Shown one piece after another: positions 7,501 to 17,200 of a stretch of 32,814 bases of DNA. The stretch is taken from positions 1-32,814 of the forward strand of contig NZ_JACSQF010000001.1 of assembly GCF_014836755.1 (NCBI RefSeq), written 5' to 3'. The DNA comes from Oerskovia merdavium (GTDB lineage: Bacteria > Actinomycetota > Actinomycetes > Actinomycetales > Cellulomonadaceae). Each line of letters begins with the position of its first letter. The stretch's first letter is position 1. Position numbers and translations under genes: made by a program. The notes beneath the pieces are model-generated. The model ran no database searches and was not told where the DNA came from. It was given only the letters and a program-made list of their open reading frames with translations.

Positions 7501-10113
7501 GCCCTCGCAACCGGTCGCGCTCGACAGCGGGTGACCGTGGTTGTCGTGGCCGAGAATGTACTCGACGACGACGTTGTCGCAGTCGACCTGCGTCCCGTCC
7601 TCGGCGTCGGTGACCGTGACCTTGAACGGCACCTGGTCACCGAAGTCGAAGAACTGCCCGTCCTGCGGCAGGTCGAGCGTCACCACGGGGGCGGTGTTGC
7701 CGACCGTGATCGTCGTGGTCGCGACGCCCGTCTTGCCGTCGGGGGCCGTGACCGTCAGACGGGCCGTGTACTGACCCTTGGTGGTGTAGGTGTGCGTCAC
7801 GACGGGCTCGGTCGAGTCGACCGTGCCGTCCGAGTCCACGTCCCACGCGTACGTGAGCGGCAGGTTCTCCGGGTGCTTGGAGGCCGACCCGTCGAGGACG
7901 ACCTCGAGCGGCACGCCGCCGTTGGTCACCGACGCCTCGATCTCGGCGACCGGGGAGCGCGAGCCCTTGACGTAGTCGATGCGGTAGACCGCGGAGTCCG
8001 CGGCGCCGCCGAAGTAGCCGCTGCCGTAGTCGAGCACGTACAGCGAGCCGTCCGGACCGAACTCGAGGTTCATGGGACGACGGATGTTCAGACCCGTCAG
8101 CGCCGGGGCGAAGCCCGCGGGGCTGCCGTCCTCGTCGAGCACGGCCTCCTTGATCCAGCGCCGCTCCCACTCGTACAGCAGGGGCTTGCCGTCGTAGTAC
8201 GCGGGGAACTTGGTCTCCGAGACGAGCTCGGGGTCGTAGTTGTAGACCACGGCGCCCATGGGCGACTCGCCGCCCGAGCCGAACGCGGGGACGTTGCCGC
8301 CGTCGTAGGGCTGCCAGGCCGCGATGGCCGGCGGCAGGTCCACGAGACCCGTGTTGTTCGGGCTCGTGTTCTTGGGAGCGCTGCAGTCGAACGCCGCGCC
8401 CGAGGTGCCCGTCGCGAAGTCGTAGTCGACGTAGGGGACGTTGGCCCCCACGCAGTACGGCCAGCCGTAGTTGCCGGGCTCGGTGATGACGTTGAACTCG
8501 ACCGAGCCGCCGGGGCCGCGGTTCGCGTTCGCCCCGCCCGCGTCGGGCCCGTAGTCACCGAGGTGCACGTAGCCCGTGGCCTTGTCGACCGAGAACCGGA
8601 AGGGGTTGCGGAATCCCATCGCGTAGATCTCGGGGCGGGTCTTGTCCGTCCCCGGGGCGAAGAGGTTGCCGTCCGGGATCGAGTAGGTCCCGTCGTCCTT
8701 CATGGTGATGCGCAGGAGCTTGCCGCGCAGGTCGTTGGTGTTGCCCGACGAGCGCTGCGCGTCGTAGGCGGGGTTGCGCGTCGCCCGCTCGTCGATCGGC
8801 GTGTAGCCGTCCGAGGCGAACGGGTTCGTGTCGTCACCCGTCGACAGGTAGAGGTTGCCCTCGGCGTCGAAGTCGATCTCACCACCGGCGTGGCAGCACG
8901 TGCCGCGCGAGGCCTCGACCTCGAGGATCTTCTTCTCACTCGCCAGGTCGATCGTGTTCTGGTCGGTCAGCGTGAAGCGCGAGAGCTGGTTGTAGCCGTC
9001 GAAGGCCGCGAACGACTCGGGACCGGTCCCGTTCTCCGGGGCGTCGCCCGCGGGAGTGCTGAGCCGCGGGGCGTAGTAGAGGTAGACCCAGCGGTTCTCG
9101 GCGAAGTCCGGGTCGATCGCGACCCCCTGCAGGCCGTCCTCGTCGTGCGAGTACACCGGGATGGTGCCCGCGAGCGAGGTCGTCGCGCCCGCGGTCGTGT
9201 ACCAGACCCGGCCGTCGCGCGAGGTGTGCAGGACGTCGCCCTCCGGCAGGACCGCGAGCGCGATGGGCTCGCCGGTCTTCTCGGCGCCCTTCGCGAGCGT
9301 GATCTGCTCGTACGAGCTCTCGACCGTCGCGCCGCACTCGGCGTCGACCGCCCCCGCGGCGGTCTGGATGCCGCCCAGGAGGTGCTGGACGAACGCAGGG
9401 TCGCTGTACGACTCCTGCGTGTGGCCGCCGCCCGTGTACCAGGAGCGGCCGCCGGCCACGTCCTGGCACCAGGCCGTCGGGTGGTCGGCGCCCATGGCCC
9501 CGCCGCCCGGTGAGTAGCTCGCCTCGTCGAGGGTCGCGAGCACGTGCACGTCCCCGCGCGGGTTCTCGCGGAAGTTGTACCACTCGTCGTACCGCTCCCA
9601 CGAGGCCGGCAGGTGCGCGGTCGAGGGGTGGTCCTTGTCCGCGACCACGACGGTCGCGGTCTGGTTCTGCGGGTGGGCCGAGAAGTACGCGCCCACGAGC
9701 TCGCCGTACCAGGGCCAGTCGTACTCGGTGTCGGACGCCGCGTGCACGCCCGCGTAGCCGCCGCCGTCCGCGATGTACGCCTCGAACGCGGCCTGCTGGT
9801 CGGCGTTGAGCACGTCGCCGGTCGTCGAGAGCCAGACGACGGCGTCGTAGCCCGCGAGGTTCGCCTCGGTGAACGCCCCGGCGTCCTCGGTCGCGGTCAC
9901 GGCGAAGTGGTTGTCCACGCCGAGCTGCTTGATGGTCGCGATCCCGGCCGGGATCGCGTCGTGCCGGAAACCGGCGGTCTTGGAGAAGACGAGCACGGAG
10001 AACTCGTCGTGGGCGGCGGCGGGTGTCGCCGTCAGTGCCAGGGTCGGGGCCGCGAGGGTCAGCGCCAGGAGCGCGCTCACCCCTGCCCGTCTCCTTCGGT
10101 GTCGTACGGTCAC
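4564..10113 (-). CDS. giant secreted protein C: ThuA-GSDH-PKD-DUF1080 multidomain
   Basis: An 1849-aa exported protein. Sec signal peptide at 1-34 (MTVRHRRRRAG, a hydrophobic core, then PAAA before His35). ThuA domain ~37-258 (SKTAGFRHDAI; GVHAASDTEYDW; DHPSTAHLP; GGRSWYTGGGHTQ). GSDH beta-propeller ~265-715 (GLQGVAIDPDF; CCHAGGEIDF; EIYAMGFRNPFRF; EPGNYGWPYC). PKD ~718-805. Linker 805-920. CBM6-like ~921-1050 (AEYFTSQQGVQ; GYIAAGDWFAF). Second PKD ~1051-1140. Two ~195-aa beta-sandwich (DUF1349/LamG-like) modules at ~1148-1347 and 1358-1557, each with a 'CRW' signature. DUF1080 (3-keto-disaccharide hydrolase) ~1571-1751. C-terminal 90-aa domain 1757-1849. No LPXTG or membrane anchor, so probably released. 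The GTG start at 10113 has AAAGGAG seven bases upstream. Likely role (inferred): extracellular oxidation and cleavage of a glycoside. Confidence 0.9.
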   Translation of the reverse strand: MTVRHRRRRAGVSALLALTLAAPTLALTATPAAAHDEFSVLVFSKTAGFRHDAIPAGIATIKQLGVDNHFAVTATEDAGAFTEANLAGYDAVVWLSTTGDVLNADQQAAFEAYIADGGGYAGVHAASDTEYDWPWYGELVGAYFSAHPQNQTATVVVADKDHPSTAHLPASWERYDEWYNFRENPRGDVHVLATLDEASYSPGGGAMGADHPTAWCQDVAGGRSWYTGGGHTQESYSDPAFVQHLLGGIQTAAGAVDAECGATVESSYEQITLAKGAEKTGEPIALAVLPEGDVLHTSRDGRVWYTTAGATTSLAGTIPVYSHDEDGLQGVAIDPDFAENRWVYLYYAPRLSTPAGDAPENGTGPESFAAFDGYNQLSRFTLTDQNTIDLASEKKILEVEASRGTCCHAGGEIDFDAEGNLYLSTGDDTNPFASDGYTPIDERATRNPAYDAQRSSGNTNDLRGKLLRITMKDDGTYSIPDGNLFAPGTDKTRPEIYAMGFRNPFRFSVDKATGYVHLGDYGPDAGGANANRGPGGSVEFNVITEPGNYGWPYCVGANVPYVDYDFATGTSGAAFDCSAPKNTSPNNTGLVDLPPAIAAWQPYDGGNVPAFGSGGESPMGAVVYNYDPELVSETKFPAYYDGKPLLYEWERRWIKEAVLDEDGSPAGFAPALTGLNIRRPMNLEFGPDGSLYVLDYGSGYFGGAADSAVYRIDYVKGSRSPVAEIEASVTNGGVPLEVVLDGSASKHPENLPLTYAWDVDSDGTVDSTEPVVTHTYTTKGQYTARLTVTAPDGKTGVATTTITVGNTAPVVTLDLPQDGQFFDFGDQVPFKVTVTDAEDGTQVDCDNVVVEYILGHDNHGHPLSSATGCEGVLTTVKDEGHGLDANIFGVVNATYTDGGAEGVPALSSDDEVVLHTRTKQAEYFTSQQGVQVVDKTAAEGAKQLGYIAAGDWFAFDRMNLKDITGISARYTSGNAGGLIDVRVGAANGPLLGTITMGSTGSWETHASSDVVPITDPGGTNTLFFVARSASGGTGDMFDVDSLHFAGKGAANNVAPRLTAVTGTPTTGDAPLDVTFTATATDADGDDLTYAWDFGDGGTGTGAQVSHTYTTGGAFTAKVTVKDPAGASASGTVKVTTFGALECTEPDPQRGPEDEFLGASIDACRWDVHSYRPDLAEVRDGKWVVTTTDDDFYGTANSPVPNIVTTDQPGDTWTVETSFTAPLARSAQQGGIIVYLDEKNYVKLDVVGNDDGSVRAELRSEVGDVTQNPQPGIDNLAKPVYGEYLLRLSRAGDTFTGQVSVDNGQSWAALPGGVKNVAAQDAGVGVFALGKLAGTAQIDVAFDYVRLVDGTPPTCEGTTASDTFEGTELDACRWYVVNPDASKLAVSGGALRLTTTDDDVFGATNSTVPNILRNKVVTGDEWTVETTITADLTQNYHQGGLMVFKDQANYVKVGVIHNGAGAGTVGFEARSEKGDVVQNPQPGVSDLPREADKTYHVRLTRDGSTFTGSWSLDGVTWTDLAPVTNDTLAGIAPGPFALGKNQTAPTTVAFGDVTFVEDEPEVCEPATPAEGYRMLFDGTAESLAGWKMAGPGGFALQEDCSMLSTGGMGLLWYPEELEAYSLTLDWKMAGDDNSGVFVGFPDPGNDPWVAVNQGYEIQIDATDADDRTTGAIYTFQSADLAARDAVLKAPGEWNSYEIKVEGQRIRVFLNGTLINDFTSTEPSRDLSSGYIGLQNHGNGDDVSFRNVQVKDLTVEPEPEVEVTTTVRSQCVGRTANVSVRVVNDEDVPADIVVTTPFGTKTFLGVAPGKSAHQSFSARAGAVEAGVAQVTATAGGRTTTFDVAYGATSCG

Positions 10114-10213
10114 AGCTTTCTCCTTTGAAAGTCGATCGTCGTCCTCGGCGGCGGCCAGGGCCGTCCACCGGTACTGCGTCCGTCCTCACCTCCTCGTGCG
10201 TACGGTGCTCCTG

Positions 10214-10261
10214 GGTGCCCGCCGGGACTCGGCCCACCCGCAGGTGGTCCCGGCGGGCACC
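10214..10261 (-). terminator. strong hairpin terminator after the 268-aa membrane protein
   Basis: A perfect 15-bp stem (10214-10228 with 10247-10261) begins 4 bases beyond the stop codon at 10265. Its 18-base loop folds again (CCACC/GGTGG). No T-run follows, as is common in high-GC actinobacteria. It separates the 268-aa gene from giant protein C, which therefore probably has its own promoter in 10114-10213. I could not identify a clear one there. Confidence 0.75.
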
Positions 10262-10264
10262 GGT

Positions 10265-11071
10265 CTAGTGGTCGCTCTCCCCCAGGCTCGCGGCGCCGTC
10301 GCCCGCGTCGTCCGGGTGGAGCGGGAGGAACACGTGGACGTGCCCCTGGTCTGCGGCGACGCTCAGTTCGTCGAGCTGGGTCGCGGCCATGCTCCACGTG
10401 TCCGCGGCGCGCAGGCGCAGGTCGCCCGCGAGCGCGAGGAGCTGCGACCGGGCCGGTTCGGCCGACGCCTCGGCGAGCTCGAGCGTGTCGAGCGCGTCGC
10501 CCAGCAGCGCGATCGAGACGCCCAGACCGTTGCGGGTGACGTTGTACCCCGACGCGCCCGTCGGGAGGGCCTCGGCCTCGGTCGCCAGGGCCGCGAGCTG
10601 GTCCCGCCACATGGCGAGCTGCTCGGGCGTCGCCGGGGTCCCGGGCGCGCCGTCGAGCGGGAGCGCCACGGACAGCTCGTGCATGGTCGGCACGAGCCCC
10701 TCCTGGGCCGAGACCGCGAAGTCGGTCACGACGCCCAGGTTCTCGGCGTCGCGCGCCACCTCGGCGGCCTCGAGCTCGGCCACGCGCGCGGGGTCGACGG
10801 CGTACGCGCCGGATGCTCCGTCGTCGGGCCCTCGCGTCACGGCCCAGGCGACCGCCGCGACGACCAGGGCGACCACCGCGACCGCGGCGACCGCGAGCCA
10901 CGCGCGACGAGCGCGCGAGAGGTTCCACGGCCACCGGGCGCTCGCGCGCTCCGGTGGCCGCTGCTGGGGACGGCCGGCACCGTCCCCGGACCGGGGCCCC
11001 GCTCCCCGAGCGGTCGCCGACCGGGCTGCGAGGTCCGCCTTGCTGCGTCGTGCTGCGGTCTTCTGCGCCAC
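10265..11071 (-). CDS. membrane-anchored protein of unknown family
   Basis: A 268-aa protein. Residues 1-56 are a basic cytoplasmic tail rich in Arg/Ala. One strong transmembrane helix spans ~57-79 (AWLAVAAVAVVALVVAAVAW), followed by a ~185-residue extracytoplasmic domain that looks all-helical, with repeated heptad-like Leu/Ala (EQLAMWRDQLAALATEAEAL; IALLGDALDTLELAEA). The C-terminus ends DQGHVHVFLPLHPDD and then GESDH, a His cluster that might bind metal. The GTG at 11071 was preferred over an upstream in-frame start because AGGA lies 9-10 bases before it and the extra 50 residues look non-coding. Its place between two giant secreted proteins suggests a linked role at the cell surface. I do not recognise the family. 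Confidence 0.75.
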   Translation of the reverse strand: MAQKTAARRSKADLAARSATARGAGPRSGDGAGRPQQRPPERASARWPWNLSRARRAWLAVAAVAVVALVVAAVAWAVTRGPDDGASGAYAVDPARVAELEAAEVARDAENLGVVTDFAVSAQEGLVPTMHELSVALPLDGAPGTPATPEQLAMWRDQLAALATEAEALPTGASGYNVTRNGLGVSIALLGDALDTLELAEASAEPARSQLLALAGDLRLRAADTWSMAATQLDELSVAADQGHVHVFLPLHPDDAGDGAASLGESDH

Positions 11072-11102
11072 GGGTCGGTTCCTGTCTGTCGGGGGCGGGA
11101 GG

Positions 11103-11131
11103 TTCGTGCCGGCGCGGGCGCCCGGCACGAA
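11103..11131 (-). terminator. perfect 10-bp hairpin upstream of the 268-aa gene
   Basis: TTCGTGCCGG (11103-11112) pairs with CCGGCACGAA (11122-11131) over a 9-base loop, 32 bases ahead of the GTG at 11071. It is the last of three consecutive hairpins between giant protein B and this gene. Because it falls in the probable 5' leader it could act as an attenuator or RNA stabiliser instead of a terminator. Confidence 0.45.
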
Positions 11132-11162
11132 GACGGAGGGTGATGCGGGTGAACGGAAGAGG

Positions 11163-11183
11163 CCTGCCGGGAGACCCGGCAGG
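11163..11183 (-). terminator. 9-bp triloop hairpin
   Basis: CCTGCCGGG (11163-11171) pairs perfectly with CCCGGCAGG (11175-11183) around an AGA triloop. It is about 100 bases past the end of giant protein B and probably part of its termination region. Confidence 0.5.
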
Positions 11184-11238
11184 GAAGCGCTGTCAGAGCC
11201 GTACGCCGTCGGGCCCGTCACGGCGGGACGACGTGCGC

Positions 11239-11272
11239 GGCAGGCGCCGCCCCCGAGGGGGCGACGCCTGCC
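11239..11272 (-). terminator. terminator of giant protein B
   Basis: GGCAGGCG pairs with CGCCTGCC and, after one C/A mismatch, an inner 6-bp CGCCCC/GGGGCG stem closes on a short loop. It begins 10 bases beyond the stop codon at 11282, the expected place for a terminator. Confidence 0.7.
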
Positions 11273-11281
11273 GCTCGTGCA

Positions 11282-14200
11282 TCAGCTGCAGGAGGCAGCC
11301 GCGTGGTCGACCGTGTACGTCGACGTCCGGTCCCCGATCGTCGTGGTGACCGTGACGGAACCCGCCTCGATCGCCCCGAGACGCGAGCTGAACGTCTGCG
11401 ACGCGGACTTGCCCGGAGCGACACCCGTGAAGGTCTTCGTCCCGAACGGCGTGCTCACCTTGATCGTCGCGGGCGCGTCGTCGGTGTTGACGACCCGCAC
11501 GTTGACGAGCACCTTGCCCGCGGTGCACTGGGTCTTGGCCACGACCTCGGCCGAGACACCACCCTCGACCGCGGGCACCGAGAGGGTGAGCGGCTCGCTC
11601 ACGTTCCCGGCGACGTCGACCGCGCGGTACAAGACCTCGACGGCCCCGTCCCCGACCACGACCGGCTCGCCGTACGTGAGCCACTCGCCCTCGGCCGTGT
11701 CGGCGAGACGGTACTCGACCCGCGCGACGCCCGAACCTGCGTCGGCACCCGCGAGGGTCACCGTGCGCTCGGCGAGCTCGGCCGTGGCCGTCGGCACCGT
11801 GGCGTCGATCTTGACCACGTGAGCGACCTCCTCGGAGACGTTGCCCGCCTCGTCGGACGCCCGGAAGGCGAGCGTGTGCTCCCCGTCCGTCGTGAGCGCC
11901 ACGCCGGCCGTGTACGGGGCCCAGGCGCCGTCGGCGACCTTGACCTCGATCGACGGCGCCTGCGAGACGTCGTCGGTGGCCGTCGCGGAGACCGTCACGG
12001 CCCCGGTGTTCCAGCCGGACGCGCCGGCCGCCGGGTCCTGGGCGACGGTCACGACCGGCGCCTGCGTGTCCTCGTCACCCGTGGTGACGTGGAACCAGTC
12101 GAACGCCACCTTGACCGGGACCTCCTGCTCGGGGCCGATGGCCACGAGACCGAAGGACGTCAGTGCCGCGTCGTTCGTGACGGGCGCCCCGAGGGACGTC
12201 CAGTTCACGCCGCCGTCGCTGACCCAGCCCTGGTAGGTGTTGCCCACCTTCTCCATGCGCAGGTACCAGTAGCCCGACTCGGTGGTGTCGGCGATCTCGA
12301 GCTGGCGGTTGCCGCCGCTCGAGGCCGCGTTCTTCTCCGACGCGAGCTCGGCACCCAGGTTCAGCGGGGTGCCCGGCTGGTTCTTGGCGACCACGTCGAG
12401 CTTGACGTAGTTGTCGTCGTCGCCGTACGCCATCAGGCCCGCGTACTGCCAACGGTGCAGCAGCGGAGCCTTGAAGCGGGTCTCCGCGACCCAGTCGCCC
12501 TCGGGGGCGGCCTGGAGCACGAAGTTGCGCGGGCTGACCGGGTTGTTGTTGTTGATGTCACCCGGCTGCGTGGTGATGCGCAGCTCGCCACCGGCGACCT
12601 CGACCTTCGAGGCGTCGTAGCGGACCACGTTGTTCCAGCGGCAGCCGTCGAGCGAGGTGCCGTCGAACTCGTCAGAAGGAACCCGCGTTCCATCGTCAGG
12701 TCCGTCCGTCGAGTCCGGCGTGACCTTGAACCAGTCGACCAGCGCGACCGAGTCGGCCGTGCCCGTGTCGCCCGCGGCGATGACGCCGAAGGTCGCGTTC
12801 GCCTTGACCGGGGCAGAGCCCGCGATCGCGGTCCACGTCTGGCCGTCCGCCGAGTACGCGGCCGTGATGGCCGTACCCGTCGAGGTCAGCTTGAGGTACA
12901 CCGACGACGGGAAGTTCGCGGCGACGTTCGTCTGGCCGTGCCACGTGCGCGCACCGCCGGTCTCGGTCTGGAACTCCAGGAAGCGGTTGCCGTTCTGGTT
13001 CTTCGTGAACGCGAACTTGGTGTACTCGTTGTCGTTCACGTGCACGAGGAGACCCGCGTGCTGCCAGTGCCGTGCGAGCGGGACCTCGACCTTGGTCTGG
13101 ATCTCCCACGCCCCGGCAGGTGCCGGCTGACCCAGGTAGCTGATCGGGCCCGGGACCGCCTCGTTGATGTCGCCCTGGACGACGGGCAGGACCGCCTTGC
13201 CGTCCGCGACCGTGATCGACTTCCCGGGCGCGGTGCGCACCACGGTCCAGCGACCGGTGTTGATCGACGCGGCGTCGAACTCGTCGGACTTCTGCGCCGC
13301 GCACTGCGGCGGCGTGCCCGTACCCGGCTCGGTCGGGTCGACCGGGTCGTCGTCGAACGTGAAGTCCTGGAACTCGACCGCGCTCGTGCTCGAGCTGTGC
13401 GCCGTCACGAACAGGCCGACGTCCTGGACCGACGCCGCACCCGGCAGGGACACCGGGTCGCCGATCTGGGTGAAGTTCTCGCCGTCCTTGCTCCACGACG
13501 CCGTGTACAGGTCGCCGTCACGCTCGATCCGCACCCACGCGGGGTAGCTCGTCGAGCTCGCCGCGGACGACGTCACGAGCTGCCCCGCGGCGTTGCCGCG
13601 CAGCCACTCGAAGCCACCGTTCGGACGGATGCCGAGGGCCGCGTAGCCCGGCGACTTGCCCGGCTGCGTCACGTCGTTGCGGACGATCAGGCCCGCCTTG
13701 GCGGACCCGTTGGAGTTGCCCTGGCTGTTGACCTTGACCGTCGCGGACCACTTCTCGTCCGCACCGGCCTCCTTGTAGATGGCCGAGTACTCGTCGGTGC
13801 CCTGCCACATGTTGGCGCCCGCAGAGGTCACGAGGTACTTGCCCTCGGACAGCTGCTCGAACGTGCCGTTCGCGTTGGTGTAGGTCTTCATGCCGGCGAA
13901 CAGGTCACCGACCTGCGCCATGACGATGCGGGACTTCGTGGTGAGGCCCTTGTCGTTCGTGGCGACCGCGGTCAGCTTGTAGTAGTTGTCCGCCGTCACG
14001 TTCCACGTCGTCGTGTACGGCGCGGACGTGTCCGTGCCGATCGACTGGCCGTTCACGAAGAACTCGACCTGCGTGACGGTGTTCTCGGCGTCCGTCGCGT
14101 CGGCCGAGACCGTGATCGCACCCTGCTCGAGCTGGACGCCCGCCTCGGGAGCGGTCACGACGACCTCGGGACGGGTCGTGGCCGAGATGCCCTTGCCGTG

Positions 14201-17200
14201 CGCCTCGATGAAGTTCAGGCGACGCTCGCCCGCACCGGGGAACACGACGTACAGGGTGAAGCTCTCGCCCGGGTCCGCCACGTCGACGCGCACGTCGGTG
14301 AAGGTCCCCAGGCCGGTCTCCGGGACGGAGGCCGTGGCGAGGAGCTCGCCGTCGGGAGCGTCACGACGCAGCTCGACGGTGCCCGCCTGGGCTGCCGAGA
14401 CGCGCAGCGAAAGCGCACTGATCTGGTGGAGGTTGAACGGGTCGTACGAGGACCAGGCCCCGTCCTTGCCCGTGATGACCGAACCGCCGCCCTCGACGTC
14501 CCGGCTCGGGAGCTGGGTCGTGCCCTGCGAGGCCGTCTGGAACTCGGCCTCACGCTTCTTGCCGAACACCAGCGTCGTGTCGGAGCCGGTCAGCGCGGGC
14601 ACGCCGCCCTCGCCGCCGCCGTCGGTGTAGCGGGCGTCGAGCACGTAGAAGACGTTCATGTCCTCGCCGTGGCCACCGCCCAGGCCGGTCTCGACCGAGC
14701 CCGTCGTGCCGTGGAGCGGCTCGGACGGGTGCGCGTGCGCGTCGTGGCCGAGGGCCGGCTGGATGATGACGTTCTCGTCGACGATCGAGGCGTCCTCGGC
14801 GTCGGTGACCGAGACGTCCCAGTCGATCCGGTCGCCGAAGTCGAAGAACGACCCGGTCGGCGGCAGGTTGAAGTCGACCTCGGGGCGCGTGTTGCCCACC
14901 GTGATCGGCGCCGTGGCGGTACCGACCTTGCCCGAGGGGTCCTTGACCGTGAGGCGGGCGTCGAACACGCCGTTCTCGGTGTAGGTGTGGGTCGGCTTGG
15001 CCTCGGTCGAGTCCGTCGTGCCGTCACCGTCGAAGTCCCACGCGTACGTGAGCGCCTCGTTCTCGGGGTCCGTGCTCGCCGAGCCGTCGAACGCGACGGT
15101 CAGCGGGGCCGTGCCCGAGTCCGGCGTGGCGGCCGGCTTGGCCACCGGGGAGCGCGAACCGGAGATGTAGTCGATGCGGTGCAGGCCCGAGTTCGGGTTG
15201 TCACGGCCGAAGCCGCCGCCCCAGTCGAGCACGTAGAGCGCGCCCTCGGGGCCGAACGTCGAGTCGATCGGAGCGAGGAACTGCTCGTTCGACAGGAAGG
15301 GGTTGACCTTCTCGACCGCTGAGTCGCCGGGCCCCGTGGCGCCGGGGTTCTTGAGGTCGATCGAGTACATCTTGTTGCGCGCCCACTCGTAGAAGAAGGG
15401 CTTGCCGTCGTAGTACTCGGGGAACTTGGTGTCCGACACGAGGTCGGCGTCGTAGCTGTAGAACGGACCACCCATGGGTGCGAGACCGCCACCGGCGTTG
15501 ATGACGCCGGGGGCCGAGGTGCGCTGGTAGCCGTAGTACATGTCCGCGGGCTGGGCCGGCGGGAGCTGCGTCAGACCCGTGTTGAGGATCGAGTCGTTGA
15601 CCGGGTTGGCGCAGTCGAAGAAGGCGCCGACCGTGACCGGGTTGGTGCGGTAGTCGACGTCACGGAAGGGCTCGTTCTTGCCCATGCACAGGGGCCAGCC
15701 GAAGAAGCCCGGCTCCTGGATGTAGTTCCACTCGGCGATGCCCGCAGGGCCGCGGTTCGCGAGGTTGTCGGAACCGTTGTCGGGCGAGTAGTCGGCCACG
15801 CCGAGGTTGCCCGTGGCGGGGTCGATCGTGAACCGGAACGGGTTGCGGAAGCCCATGGCGTAGATCTCGGGCAGCGTCTTCTCGGTGCCCGGGGCGAACA
15901 GGTTGCCCTCGGGGATCGTGTACGTGCCGTCGGCCTCGGGGTGGATGCGGAGCACCTTGCCGCGCAGGTCGTTGGTGTTGGCCGACGTCGCGCGGGCGTC
16001 GTGCTGCTGCCCCGGGCGCTCGGAGATCGGCGCGTAGCCGCCCGAGGGCTCGGAGTGCGGGTTCACGTCGTCGCCCACGCCGATGTACAGGTCACCGGTG
16101 CGGTCGTCGAAGATCAGGCTGCCACCGGTGTGGCCCGGCTCGTCGGGCAGACGCCCGGCCGGGACCTCGATGAGGACCTTCTCCGACGCCGGGTCGATCA
16201 CGGTGCCACCGGGACCGCCGTCGGTCACAGTGAAGCGCGAGATCCGGTTGAAGAAGTTCGCCGGGTCGGAGTCGTTGGCGCTGGCCGGCGAGTAGTACTG
16301 GTACAGGTACCCGTTGGTCGCGAAGTCCTTGTCGAGCGCGATGCCCAGCAGGCCGTCCTCACCGCCGGAGTACACGGGGATGGTGATCGCGGTCGAGGTG
16401 TTCTGGGTGCGCGGGTCGTAGACGCGGATCTGACCGCGCACGAGCTCGGTGAAGAACACGCGGCCGTCGGGGGCGACGTCCATGCCGAACGGTGCGCTCG
16501 TGTTCGTGTCGAGCGCGACCTTCTCGAACTGGCCCCAGTCGGTGCCGCCGCAGTCGCCCGCGACCTGTCCGGACGCCCACTGCACGCCGCCCACGATGTG
16601 CTGGACCAGGTCCGGCTCGCCGGTGAAGTGCGCACCGAAGTGGCCCATGCCGGTCATCCAGGCGCGGCCGCCGTCGTAGGGCTTGCACCACGAGATCGGG
16701 TGGTCGGCGCCCATCTTGTTGCCGCCGGCGTCGTAGGTCGACTCGTCCATCGTGGCGAGCACGTGGGCGCTGCCGCGGACGTTGGCCGAGTAGTTGTACC
16801 ACTCGTCCGCGCGGTTCCAGCGCTGGTCGAGGTGGCTGGTCGAGGGGTGGACACGGTCCTCGACGCGGACCGTGCCGGGCAGGCCGGGGCTGTTGCCCGT
16901 GGCCGCGTGACCGGGCATGAGCGCCCCGATCATGTCGTCCCACCAGCCGTAGTTCCCGCGCATGTCGGTCGCGTTGTGGATCGCGACGATCCCGCCGCCC
17001 GCCTGCTGGTAGCGCTCGAGCGCGGCCTTCTGGTCGGCGTTCCACGGGTCGCCCGACGTCTGGAACATCACGAGCGCGTCGTACTCCGCCAGGCCCGCGT
17101 CGGTGAAGACCGAGGAGTCCTCGGTGTGGTCGGACGCGATACCGACGTCGGCGAACGCGGCCTCGAGCACGGGGGTGCCCTGCGTGATCGCCTCGGAGTG

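Noticed and set aside
4420-9513. A 1697-codon open frame on the plus strand opposite giant protein C
   Set aside because: It is a GC-driven shadow. The product is an Arg/Val/Asp-rich low-complexity string with no domain, while the minus strand encodes clear ThuA, GSDH and PKD domains with a signal peptide and ribosome site.
11303-15322. A 1339-codon open frame on the plus strand opposite giant protein B
   Set aside because: Same antisense shadow effect: no start signal, no recognisable domain and an Arg-rich composition.
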